A stretch of 64,000 bases of DNA from Melampsora larici-populina 98AG31 (lineage: Eukaryota; Basidiomycota; Pucciniomycetes; Pucciniales; Melampsoraceae). The translations under genes and the position numbers were made by a program. A model generated the notes under the pieces. It made no database searches, was not told where the DNA came from, and saw only the letters and a program-made list of their open reading frames with translations. How positions within the stretch are numbered: position 1 is the first letter of the stretch; the number at the start of each line of letters is the position of its first letter. Shown piece by piece: positions 12,271 to 23,043 of the stretch. The stretch is taken from the NCBI RefSeq assembly GCF_000204055.1, contig NW_006768808.1, positions 393,848-457,847 on the forward strand, written 5' to 3'.

Positions 12271-12795
12271 ATAACACATTTGACCTCTTGTTATTTCTGG
12301 TTGGGGTGAAGCTCATCTTCACCCTTTCTCTTTCTCTTTCTCCTTCTCATTGCACAGTGCTCATTGATCCCTTAATTTTCCTTCCAACCCTATTCCCTTC
12401 CATTCTACCCTCAGACATGAGTTTTCTTGTTTACTCAGTCATGGATACTCAGGTGGTGGTGGAGAATGTTCCCCTTGTTGAGATCAACTTGTGCTTACAA
12501 ACTTCCATATCTTTGGTTTCAATCTGTCAATGAAAACACATCTTCCTTCTCACCAACTGTGTCATCAACTATCCAATTTTGCAACCATACCACATGAAAT
12601 CCACAACTGCTGGATTGTCTCTCTTGGTCACTCAAGGTGTTCAATCTGGACCAGTCCTTTGAGGAAGGAACATGTTTTATGTTTTGTGTGGCTGAACTAC
12701 CTCCAGAGTGTCTGGATTTCATCGTTATGTTCTTGATTTCTTCCCTTTACCATGTTCTGTTCTTGGTCTAATTGCTAAAACATGTTGACTTGTAG
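12271..12795. other. repeat-derived stretch
   Basis: Contains a polypyrimidine tract with CTTTCT repeats near 12330. Open frames here overlap each other in several frames and look like decay products. No gene is supported. Confidence 0.35.
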
Positions 12796-13625
12796 ATGAA
12801 AGCAAGTAGGTGGGCTGTGATGCCTCTCAAGAATGCAGTTATGCTAAGCGTGGATCTCAAACAGTTTGCAATGAGCAATATACCAAGTGGACTAATTGGA
12901 CCTCATTACCAGCAGTCAGCAAGCAGGGAATGATTGCAGGTGCAGCTTTAGACAGGCCCATCTGCAGGATTGATGTAGATCTGTTTCTCAAACATGACTT
13001 GGTATATTTTAATTCTGTGCTCTCCTTTTATCATATTTTGTTCATCCCGGCTACCAATGCTGCCACTATATTATACTATACTATACTATACTATACTGAG
13101 ACTATACTCGGTATAGTATAGCTCAACTATACTGTACTTGAACTATAATTGGTATAGTATAGTACAACTATACTCATCTATACTATACTATACTATACTA
13201 TACTATACTATACTATACTGTGCAGTATAGTTGAACATGCTGATGGAAAACTTGTGTAACCCTTGGCCATGTATAGTTGATCAATTGATACTATACTGAG
13301 TATAGTTGAGGAAAGTATAGTTCCAACTATACTATACTGAGTATAGTATAGTCCAATTCAAACTATACTATACCCAACTATACTCATACCAGTATAGTAT
13401 AGTGGCACCCTTGCGGCTACCAGTAATGAACCCATATCCAGCTCCCAACTCAATGTTAATCATGTACAACACTTGAGTTCACCACAGAGGCAAAATTCTG
13501 GAGCTTTGTTTGAAAGCAGGAATCTTAGTAATCTACTTCACTTTCCAGATTATTCACCTGATATGAATCCAATCAAAAATGCATTTCATTGTACAAAGTC
13601 CCAATTGCAATGAGAATCTCAATGG
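12796..13625 (+). pseudogene. decayed Tc1/mariner-type DDE transposase, split by a satellite
   Basis: Two blocks match the DDE endonuclease of Tc1/mariner-like (DDE_3) transposases. The first, about 12833-13010, reads YAKRGSQTV ... WTSLPAVSKQGMIAG, the usual pre-catalytic segment. The second, about 13424-13600, reads MNPYPAPNSMLIMYNT, then HHRGKILELCLKAG and, in another frame, PDYSPDMNPIKNAF. In active relatives these are the L-V-M-D-N and S-P-D-x-N-P-I-E motifs; here the catalytic Asp is Tyr and the final Glu is Lys. In-frame stops and a frameshift are present. A TATAC satellite of about 350 bases separates the blocks. The element is inactive. Confidence 0.65.
13066..13415. repeat. (TATAC)n / (GTATA)n palindromic satellite
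   Basis: Pentanucleotide repeats in both orientations: a run of TATAC units, short blocks of GTATAGTATAG, and a second long TATAC run near 13178-13220, interleaved with diverged variants. The alternating orientation makes the whole segment able to form hairpins. It lies inside the decayed DDE transposase. Confidence 0.9.
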
Positions 13626-13689
13626 TTGTTTGAACACAACAAGGCCAGATATATCTATTGAATAGCAGCTGGAGTTGTGACTTGAGGAT

Positions 13690-14180
13690 TAATGGAACCG
13701 CTAATTGTGCATAGTGGCTACACCACTTGCCAATATTGACACCAATAAAATGCACACTTTGATGAGGATGAGTCGTCATTCACCAGTGTATAACTGCCTT
13801 GTGCAGGAATCTGGTGGACACTGTCACTTACCAGATGATAATAACAAACCTGCCGAGGCCAATGCCTCTAATGTATTTGGAATTGGTGGAGGTGATGCAA
13901 GCTTGTCATCTACTTCAGAACTGGACAAACACTTGCAAGGTAACTTCCCTATCAAAAGGGATCAAAGACCTGTTGAGTGTTGGAAGGTAAGTTATTTCAT
14001 AAGTTTCAATCTTATTTACCTTGACTGTTATTAACATACCTTCCTCTGACTAACAGGAAACCAATGTTGATTTCCAACCCTTGCAAGCTTGCTTGGGATT
14101 ATTTAGCTATATCTGCCACATCTTGCGCATGCAAGCGCACTTTCTCAGCAGCTGTGAATGTCTGTACACCTTTGTGAGGT
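13690..14180 (+). pseudogene. hAT transposase C-terminal fragment
   Basis: The frame reads SELDKHLQGN ... RPVECWK, then a good GT-AG intron (about 13987-14057), then the hAT dimerisation block. The conserved block is in a shifted frame: AWDYLAISATSCACKRTFSA matches the family motif W..DYLA-(I/V)-PATS-(A/V)-x-S/C-E-R-x-F-S. The frame shift inside this exon and a stop soon after show it is a dead remnant. About 150 C-terminal residues remain. Confidence 0.65.
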
Positions 14181-14739
14181 AGCCTGCCTCCTAGGAAAAT
14201 GGTGTGCCTAGTTGGTTCTCAGGCATGATTAAGGGGAGGTATCTGGCCCGATTAATCATTCAAAGCAGCTGAAAAGGTCTTGCAAGAATTTCTAAATGGA
14301 TTGGCAAAAAAGAAACGCTAGTGGGATTGTTCTAATTTCTTATGTTTTTTCTCATTACTCAATTTATTTGCGTGTGTTATATGTTTTTTGTCTTCAAGGC
14401 CCCAGCCTACTCTCCAACCTAATCGAGCCTGATAGGCTGGGTGATTGGCCACATAGGTTTTAAAATACAATTTTATTTCTTGTGTCAATGGTATTGGAGT
14501 GATTTTACCACTCCAATACTGGTGAGACTTGTTTTTGGAATAAATATTGGTTCATATTGGGGTTTGCTATAGCGGCAACACTGCTCCAATACCACAATGA
14601 GTGGAATTCCATAGCATACACAGGGGCAAAAATTGATGCTCACAACTATGTGAGTGTTGAAATGTTCCTGTTTTGTTCCCATTTGTTTCCAGTTTGTTTC
14701 CAATTTGTTTCCCTTTTCTTTCTGCTTGTCAGCTGATTA
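14181..14739. other. repeat-like, nothing recognised
   Basis: No gene or clear element boundary seen between the hAT fragment and the tandem repeats. Confidence 0.35.
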
Positions 14740-15440
14740 CGTGATCATCAGGAGCTGAGCAAACAAACCAAGCCTTCCTCAGCCTTTATTCCTGAGCAAA
14801 GAAGTCTGAGGAAGGGCTGATCCATCTGCTCAGCTGATCCTGAGCGGCATTCCCTGGTTCAATAAGTTCCAAGGGATTCCACTAATGTATAGCTTAGGGG
14901 CTGAGCTGAACTGAGTATTCCCTTAGCTAAGTCTCTGAAGCATCCCCCAGACGGATCACAGAGCGCCAAGCTTGCCTCAAGCTTCATGGCTCCGGAATGA
15001 AGCCTGAGGCCCTTCTGCTTGTTCAACTGAGCTGCTCAGCTATTCCTCAGAGGCATTCCTGAGATCAAACGGATCCGGAGGATTTCACTGCTGATTGGCT
15101 GAGGGGCTGCTCAGCTAGTCCTCAGGGGCATTCCTGGCCAGATCAGAAGGAGCCAAAGGATGTCACTGAGTATTGGCTGAGGGGCTGCTCAGTTGATCTC
15201 AGCCCCTCAGTGAGAAAAACATTATCCAGGATATCACTGAGGATTAGCTGAGCAACTGAGATGAACTGAGCAGATGGGATGGCGCTTCTATCAGGCTTCA
15301 TTCCTTAGCAAGGAAGTCTGAGGAAAGTCCGGCCCATCAGTGATCCAGTCAGGGGATGCTACCGAGTATTTGCTGAGCAGCTCAAATGGGACGCCCCTGT
15401 GCAGGCTTCTTCACTGAAAAATGAAGCCTCAGGAAGGTAT
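14740..15440. repeat. degenerate 75-78-bp tandem repeat field
   Basis: The module GCTGCTCAG(C/T)...CCTCAG(A/G)GGCATTCCTG...CACTG..(A/G)TTGGCTGAGG recurs with starts at about 15031, 15106 and 15184; more diverged copies extend to both sides. The stretch is unusually rich in CTGAG/CTCAG, in both orientations. Confidence 0.65.
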
Positions 15441-15826
15441 AGTACATGTGCTCATCTTCATTTTGAACAAATTGCTGAGTATCCAGTGACCCATGAGCTG
15501 ATCCTGAGTACTCATCGGGAATCAGTTATTGCCCATCCAAGATGGAAACAAGCCTTCTCAACAAATGTCAAGTAAAATATGAGCACCACAGGCTGATCAC
15601 CTGAACACAACCAAGATTGTGAATTGAATCAATCTGGAAGAAAATGAATCTTTTTTGGAGAATTTCAAAAAGTCTACAACGCTCACATGTATGTGAGTAT
15701 CTATTTTGGCCCCTGTGATATTGGAGAAGTTCTGATGCTTTCACCAGCAACATGTGGCTATCTTTGCTTTGTGTCCCTTGCTGGCCATCAAGGGGGCACT
15801 CACACTGTATCAACATGGATATTACT
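15441..15826. other. spacer between two tandem-repeat fields
   Basis: No feature recognised. Confidence 0.3.
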
Positions 15827-16170
15827 GGTGCCACAGGGATATTGGACAAAAAAACGTTTTGTGTTACAATCTGGATATTGCTGGACAAAAAACCATGTTG
15901 ATCTAAAATTAGGATATTGGTGGATGGAAAAAACATTTCTAGTTACAATCGGGATATCAGTGGACAGAAAAAACGTTTTGAGTTACAATTAGGATATTGG
16001 TGGACAGAAAACACATTTCAAGTGATAACTAAGGTATTGGTAGATGGAAAAAACATTGTGACTTACAATTGGGATATCACTTGACAGAAAAAACATTCTG
16101 AGTTAAATTTAGGATATTGGTGGACAGAAAACACATCTCAATTTCCAAGTAAGCTATTGGTGGATGCAAA
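15827..16170. repeat. 40-bp minisatellite, about nine copies
   Basis: GGATAT-type unit starts fall at about 15837, 15873, 15912, 15952, 15992, 16032, 16072, 16112 and 16152, so the period settles to exactly 40 bases. Each unit has the form GGATATTGGTGGACAGAAAA followed by A/C-rich sequence and AGTTACAATT. Units alternate between a TTGGTGGA and a T-CAGTGGA type in the middle of the array, giving an 80-bp higher-order period. Open frames on both strands here are by-products of the repeat. Confidence 0.85.
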
Positions 16171-18249
16171 GGGCACTGAAAAACCTGCACCTGCACTGAT
16201 ATTTTCTCAAGATTTTGAGATTTGGGCACCAAAAAACAGTTCCTAGACATGAGTTTCTCAAAATTGAAGATTTGAATTTCTACAGATGTAGGCAATATCT
16301 TTGAGTGGTTACCTGACTAAATGGACATTTAGGTGCCACTATAACCAGTGCCTTCATCATTCAGGCATCATTTTCTTGTGCTTAAATATGTACATAAGCA
16401 TGTAGGTACCCTTTTTGGATATCTCCCCCAGAATGTGCATTGTAGGCACTTTCTGGGTTGAAACACACGTGTAGGTGCTGCTTTTCACAGTGCCTACAAG
16501 TTTGGATATATGGTGCACTGGTATTTAGGAAGATCCTGAATAGATGCAACAGTTTGATTGTAAATATACACACTGATTTTACAAATGGTATATATGTTGA
16601 TGGATCAATGATATGTACAAGTTATATCTGGGCTTTTGAGGGCAATCTCTGAGGATTGGATCTACCCTATGCAACATGTATAGGTCATTGGTCTTCTGTT
16701 TCATTTGCTCAGCAACCACATTTTTTTCATTTTGATCTGGAGAACTGTCCAGATGGTTGCAGACACCATGTGAAGTTTCTTTAGAAATCAATCTGAAATT
16801 GCTTTGAAGATCATCTAAAGTTTCTCCAAAATTCATTTGAAATCTCTGAAACCACTTTGAAAACTTCTTGAATTCACGGTAGTCTCTGGCCTGCCAGTGA
16901 CTTATAGTACATAGTTGGGGGATGTGATTGGGTGTGTTCATCCTAGCAAAACTTGATCAAAATCTAAAGCTCTTGGATCAAGCCTTTGACTTATTGAGTA
17001 TGTCCAAGTGAACCAGATCAGATTTCTCCACAAAGATTATCTTGTGTAAATCTATAGTATTAAAGACATGATCCGTAATCAAGTTGAGAAAAAAAATTGA
17101 GCAAATCACTTGATATGCTCTGAAACATATTGCTTCCTCCTTGGGAATGATGTTTTTGGGTAAATGGTCTTTGTTTCTCATCACAATGATATCTTATTCA
17201 AATTTAAAAGAAAGAAATCAATTTCCTATGACTCTCAATATTTGACAAGCTGAACCTAGGTCAGTTGATGATTCTCCAATTTCAGTGTGAGAGGACTGCA
17301 TTGTGGGTAAATTGTTTATCCATAGTAAAGGACTAAAATGATATACATAGCGTAAGAAATGGGTTCAGCCTGCAGGGGCTGTCGACTTGATTCTGTCAAG
17401 GAATTGATACTATTGAAGCCTTTGTTACATTGATGTGACACAAGTCTAGCACAATTGGTAGATCATTGAATCTATACGTGGAACCTATAATAAAGATAAA
17501 CAAGTAGTCTGAAACTAAATTAAAGCGCTCCTTTTTTCTCCTAATTTCCTCAGTTGCTCATGTTGATAACACCACTATGTACCCATTTTTGTCTTAATTG
17601 GTCTTGGATTCAAACCAACTGACCTGTATGCTCTAATTAGGCACCAGCTCACTGAAAAGTGAAAGATAGGACAAGTGCAGTTTCTGCCCGATCCCCGGGT
17701 CTCCCTAGTAAAAGGCGAGGGGGACGTTCGAATTTGAGACCGGCACACAAAAATAATCAAGAAGGACCATCACATAAACAATGATGAATGACATCGTATA
17801 TGTATATGTAGTAAAAAAGGTTTCATGACATTCAAGTCTTTGGGTGTTCATTTGTTGTTCAAAATCGGAGGTGTCTAGCATAAGATCAGCTCTCATAGAA
17901 AAGAAAAGCCCCAAACACCAGTAAACGGAAGGAAGGTCAATAGAAATAATTCCTTCTTCACAAACCCATTGACCCAAGAAAGTAAAGTAAATCAATAAAT
18001 ACAAAACCGCTACTGCTACTACTCATACTAATACGATCATCATCAGTAGTGTCAAGAGAAGGAAGAAGATTAAAGTATTTCTTGAACATAAACAATTTGG
18101 TTCGGATTGGGTTTTTGTAGGACTTGAGCTCTATGTTGGTTTTGAAATGAAAATGCAAGACGGGGTTCTATATATACGAACCGACAACAACCAAAAAGCA
18201 AATCCAAAGGAGTGTTTTATTTCATATTGGCATGAGAATGTGGTGAGGC
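16171..18249. other. gene-free, repeat-like
   Basis: Short frames on both strands lack family features. A tRNA-like A-box stretch lies at about 17447 and a B-box-like stretch at about 17605 on the minus strand; neither folds into a tRNA, but both could be SINE debris. The last few hundred bases are probably 3' untranslated sequence of the STRAP gene. Confidence 0.35.
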
Positions 18250-19516
18250 CTAAACATCATAACGCCACAGTCCGTAATTTTTGGGGGTGGTTTGCCATAA
18301 TCGGATTGTTCCTAAACACGTGCAAGATTGTGAGACATTGAGAGAATGTATGGTGAGGAGAGATCAGAAATCCTTGGCTTACCATCTTCCGAGCCAGAGG
18401 CGTAGAGCTCTCCATCAGGTGAGAAGGAGATGGAGTGCACAGGACCATGATGACCTGAATGATCAAGAACGTCAGCTGATAATATTATAACAAGAGGCAC
18501 AGTTCAATAAATCAATCACCTTTATTCTCCTCTTTCATTTCACCAGACATCGCATCATAAACTCTAACCCAACCATCGGATGTCGAACCAGTAACAAACC
18601 GATCTCGGGTTCTCGGAGCGAGTGAGCAAGAAGAGACTGGATAGTTGAGTGTGTGCTCGAAGATGATCTCACGAGTATCAGTATCGAGAAAAATAGCTTT
18701 CTTGCCAGAAGCAACCGATAGCCAATCTCCTCCAAAGCTTCTTTCGACGCTAGCTATACCATCTTCAAATTCGACTTCAGCCACCAAAGTTTTTGGTCCG
18801 CCGCCTAGACGTGGATCCCACCATCTTATCCTTCGATCTTCTCCTGCACTGATGATCAATTGTCGTTGATCATCCCAAATCACACTTTTGATCATTCCAT
18901 CATGAGAGGTTGTGCCAGTTCCATTTGATGTGTAGAATAAATCAGGAAACACATCAGGTCGATTTAAATCAAATCTTCGTAACTTTTTTTCCATCCCACC
19001 GGTGAAGATGTGGGAACCGTTGGGAGTAATATCGACGGCTCGAACGATGTGATCATGTTGGAAGGTATGTAACACATCTCCACTAAATGTATCCCACACG
19101 TTACTGCAAGATTCAATTGATTTCAAAAAAAGTTAGCTGGAAGGTCCATCCAACCACTTGCTATTTTTCTTTTTCTTTTCAAGTTTGCATAGACTTACGC
19201 TGAAAAATCGGCAGATCCAGTGACTGCCAAACTTGCATCTTCATTCAACTTAGCAGACCAAACTGCTCCCTTATGGCCTAATCAAAACAAAAAAGACGAA
19301 ATAGTGAGTATAACGAGCAAATCAATTCAGGAGTCCAAACAATGAAATGGTCTACACACCCAAGAAAGTACCGATCCAATCTCCCATCCAATCTCGTAAC
19401 ATTGGTTTTCCATCTTTACAGGCCGATATGATCATGTATTGGCCATCAGGTTGAAGGCCTGAAATTGATATTGCCGGAATGGGTCGCGTGTGTCCTGAAC
19501 ACACCAATCTGGTCAT
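18250..19516 (-). CDS. STRAP: STRAP-like WD40 protein (serine/threonine kinase receptor-associated protein / UNRIP)
   Basis: WD40 beta-propeller. In animals it belongs to the SMN complex and binds UNR; fungal orthologues are less studied. Five exons, 19360-19516, 19199-19277, 18520-19103, 18383-18475, 18250-18311, all in phase, give 324 residues (human 350). Conserved landmarks in order: MTRLVCSGHTRP at the start, ISACKDGKPMLRD, DWIGTFLGHKGAVW, ADFSANVWDTFSGD, HIVRAVDITPNG with a TGGMEKKLRRFDL blade, then SFSPDGELYASGSEDG and TIRLWQTTPKNYGLW just before the stop. The C-terminal YGLW matches human STRAP. I start at 19516, as the human protein starts at the equivalent place. An in-frame ATG at 19711 would add 65 residues with no similarity, and the GT-AG pair there does not keep phase. 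Confidence 0.93.
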
Positions 19517-22500
19517 TGCAAAAGAGGCGATCAAGTGATTAGGATTATAAACTAATGGTATAAAGATAGTTTGGGGTTGATTACGTACGGCATAGACTTT
19601 CAAATAGGAGATAAGGAAAGGGGCCAGGTCAGCCTCATGTATCTTCGACGTAGATGGAGAATGAATAAAGCTTACCTTAGGTACAGGACCAGTTCGATGT
19701 TGGGTAGTCATGATTTGAGAATGTGAGGGGTTAATTTAACAGCAAATGTACAATGGCAAGGTAGTATAATTTTCGTATGTGCAGAGGATGAGGATGCGAA
19801 CAGGAGGACAATGGATGAAGGTGTGGATGACGATGAAGTTGATGAAACTGGGACTGATTTAAAGTTCGGATGTGATGTTAGTGAAGACGAGGATGATGAT
19901 TGTTTGATGATGATGATTATATAGCAAAGTGTTGGTAACGTTTCATCAGTTTTGAGCGTTCATGTTCTAGTTCTTATTCTTATTTCGTTGATCGAGAATC
20001 GATTTAGGCAATCGGCATAATTTTTTTGACTTTGTTGATTCCCGATGAACTTTTCTAATTATGGGCCTCCACAGTCGTCCTTTGATCTTGATCGTTCGAC
20101 TTTGACTTGATCCGGTCTGATTTGAGGAAATGGATAGCTGAAACGTATACGGTATAGACTCTAGCGCTGAGCAACAGTACCTTGTATTGCCTATGCTGGT
20201 CATCAAAGGCTGACGATGCGGATGAGGTGGTGACAGCACTTAACTGACATAAAGGTACTTAACACCTAATCTTCCAAATTTTGCTGTTTAAATCTACCTA
20301 AGCTGTCATTCAGATAACAAAACATTCAACCAGTCAGCTCAAGCCTCACCGTGAGAGTTGAGATGTTGAACTTCAAGCTTAACATACGGTTGACGCCGCT
20401 GCACGCTTAACTTGAAACTTTAGATGAGAAGTATTCAAGTTATGTGATAACCTTTTCCTATACGTGAAGAAAAAATGTCGAGTTATTCATTTTTAATAGA
20501 TTATAGCAGACAGGGAAGGTATCATGTATCTCGATTCTCCAGCGACATAACGAACACAGATGTAAGCAAAAGTTTTACGTTCAGATCAACTGTGGCTCGA
20601 AGGAATATCCAAGTTGACACGGGCTCAGAAATTCCGAATAACGTGATGCACACCATTTGGATCGAAATGAAAGTCTGTCCTCTGATACTATTACGGGATA
20701 AGGATTTCAGACAATAGACATGGTACACGGGGATCAATGAGAAAGTGTTCGAATACCTTGACAATTTTTCGTCACACCCATTTCTGCTTCATTATGAGCC
20801 TTTCATCCTACAAGCTTATTAGTTTATACCTTCTATCTGATGTCATTTAGGGCACCTTATCAATCTGAGCCTTCTGAAAGCTCTGGCATATATTGTCCAA
20901 TTAATCTGGTCCTCACCACAAAATCTTCTAGTCAAAGGGATGGCTCCATCAATTAGGGACTCGGGATACTCAAAATGAATGTTGAAATTCAAGAGCCCTC
21001 TATTCGATACCTTTGATTAAACTGTGGCTTTTCGGGTTCAATCTTAAGTTGTTGTGATTTGTTTTGGTCTACATATATACTCTAATATGATTATGCTACC
21101 TAAGGTGTTTAACGAAGGAGTATATTCTTCCGAGTAATAAAGGCTTTCAGGACAAAGTACTCGGGTGGTACTACCTAGACTCAAGATATTCTTTGAAGCA
21201 AAGAATCACCCTCGAGGTAGTAGATCAAGTCCAAACATTCTTGGTAGTACATACACTGCTACAACACAAGCCATTTCATGACTCTTGAGAATCAAGACAG
21301 GGTTCCGATAAATATGTGACAATCAATTCGTGAAATCGAGACCAGATCCGAAACATAAATGAAGGAAGTCGAATACGAGATCTGACTTTGATGCTTTTGT
21401 GATTTACATTATATACTTTACTGAGAATGAACGGGTACGAAGTAGAAACGCGAGTCTTGTTTCTTTGGTGAAATGAAATGGAACGGATTTGGTCTCACAA
21501 CAAAAACAAACATCTCGATCAATGAAGTCACATAGGGATCCGACTCGGATATTTACTCAGAGGAAATGTCACCATTCCTTCTCCCCACGCTCTCAGATCA
21601 AGATAAGTTTTGTGGTAGGGACTATACACAGTCTAGATTAATCCGAGTTTCCAAGGGGTGTATGATATTCAATCAGCGATGTACACCCTGTTTCTTTTCT
21701 TGACCAATGGCAAAGGTGACTAGGAATTGATTCACCTATTCAAACTTTACAGAAGCCTTAGCGTAGCTCGCACCACCACCTGGAAATTGACAAAGGCAAG
21801 TTCATTTCCAGAAGCTCATCCACTGGCTCTCTAGTGCACCTCTGGGATCAATCGAAAGAAGCTATAGGAAAATAGTTCAAATCGGTCTCATTCATCATAT
21901 GCCCGATGGGACTTTATTATAGTTCTTGATGAAAGATATGGCTTGAGGAAGTCATGAATCTGACTCGCGCGTTAATATGAACAAATATCATGATCTGATT
22001 CTTGGGTGGCTTGCTTTTCACTCCTCTTCCTTTTACCGGATTCGCTCTCATCCGCCAGATAATACCACTTGGACTTCTCTTTACAAAGGATCTCGGTTCA
22101 CAGCGTGGGCTTGATTGTTGGACTACATCTCAGATTGATTACACTCTTACACAAGGGCTTATCCAACGCTTGGCTCGGTTCGATAGACAAGATCCAAATC
22201 ATAGCATGAAATTGTTTCATTTATCATCAAGAGTCCACATACCGTGAGCCAATTTTCTGGAACCGTAACTTCTATCTATGAAATTTATTACAAGAATCAA
22301 AGGATTTGATTTTAATTTGAACTCTCTGAGTGGGGCTTAGCATGTCGATTTCTAAGATCTTCACAAGAGAGGGTCTCTCTTTTGAAAATCGCGATTTCCA
22401 ATACGTGGTAAAGACTAGCTCTCAGCTTTCTAAGGAATGAGATAAAAACAGAGCTAGGATTGGGACTTGTTCATCCTTCAGCATTCCCAACGCAAATCCA

Positions 22501-22527
22501 TCATTTGATTTAGGCTTTCATCCTCAT
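19517..22527. other. long intergenic stretch
   Basis: Three kilobases with no gene I can support. 19.5-20.0 kb is the STRAP upstream region. An open frame at 22002-22247 has no homology I recognise and no convincing context. No tRNA, tandem array or element boundary was found. Confidence 0.4.
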
Positions 22528-22534
22528 TATAAAA
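22528..22534 (+). promoter_or_regulatory. TATA box of the 81-residue gene
   Basis: TATAAAA 28 bases before the proposed ATG at 22563. The gap leaves room for only a very short 5' untranslated leader, or the box is fortuitous. It is followed by a CT-rich stretch, common at fungal start sites. Confidence 0.45.
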
Positions 22535-22562
22535 TCCTCCCATCTTTACTACTCTTTCTCAA

Positions 22563-23043
22563 ATGCCTACGATAACTATGATTTCTCAATTACGCGGTGA
22601 AGAAGCTACGCATTCCTCAAAAGATACTAGTAAATCGCATTCAAGCGAAGGACAAAACTCTACCGGCGGTTGTGTTATATCTTATATATTTTTACCTGTT
22701 AGTCGACTATCGTTTCTTTTCTTTTTTCCTTGAGAGTTATACTTACCCTCCTGTGGTTTTTTTTTGACAATTGGACGACCATAAGGAAACTCATGGTCCA
22801 AAAAATCAACGAGCTGATCATTGAATAGGATTTTTTATATCATCCTTTATTGGTATGTATATCAAAATGACTACTATAACGTCGATGTCTTCAATCAACT
22901 GACTCACTCACTGAATAACCCCTCTAGAGAGAACCGCGACTGTCCTAGGTTCTGAAAATGTAAAATCATCCGACGTATCACCGGCGAATCAAAAACCTCA
23001 TGAATCGATCTCATATCGATTCAATGACTCAAAAGAACTCTGA
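22563..23043 (+). CDS. orphan 81-residue protein with a 24-base micro-exon
   Basis: Three exons, 22563-22668, 22829-22852 and 22928-23043, join in phase 1 at both junctions. Donors are GTTGTG and GTATGT; acceptors are AATAG and CTCTAG. The product starts MPTITMISQLRGEE, is Ser/Lys/Glu-rich and polar throughout except for a short hydrophobic stretch (GGFFISSFIERTATVLG) contributed mainly by the micro-exon, and ends YRFNDSKEL. No signal peptide and no family recognised. Skipping the micro-exon removes eight codons and keeps the frame. Support comes from phase consistency, the TATA box and compositional coherence across exons; no homology confirms it. Confidence 0.5.

Noticed and set aside
15687..15992. 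open frames across the minisatellite on both strands
   Set aside because: They follow from the 40-base repeat lacking stops in some frames and have repeat-driven composition.
17440..17520. tRNA-like A-box on the plus strand
   Set aside because: TAGCACAATTGGTAGATC fits an A-box, but no anticodon stem or T-arm with a GTTC-type loop follows at tRNA spacing. At most SINE debris.
17590..17680. tRNA-like B-box on the minus strand
   Set aside because: GGTTTGAATCC resembles a B-box, but only about 12 bases separate it from the D-arm-like part, too few for an anticodon arm.
19517..19711. N-terminal extension of STRAP from the ATG at 19711
   Set aside because: In frame, but without WD40 similarity; the GTAAGC donor does not keep phase with the AG before LVCSG. 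Orthologues begin at the equivalent of 19516.
22002..22247. 81-residue open frame
   Set aside because: No family motif, no promoter or neighbouring exon, and several equally long chance frames exist nearby.
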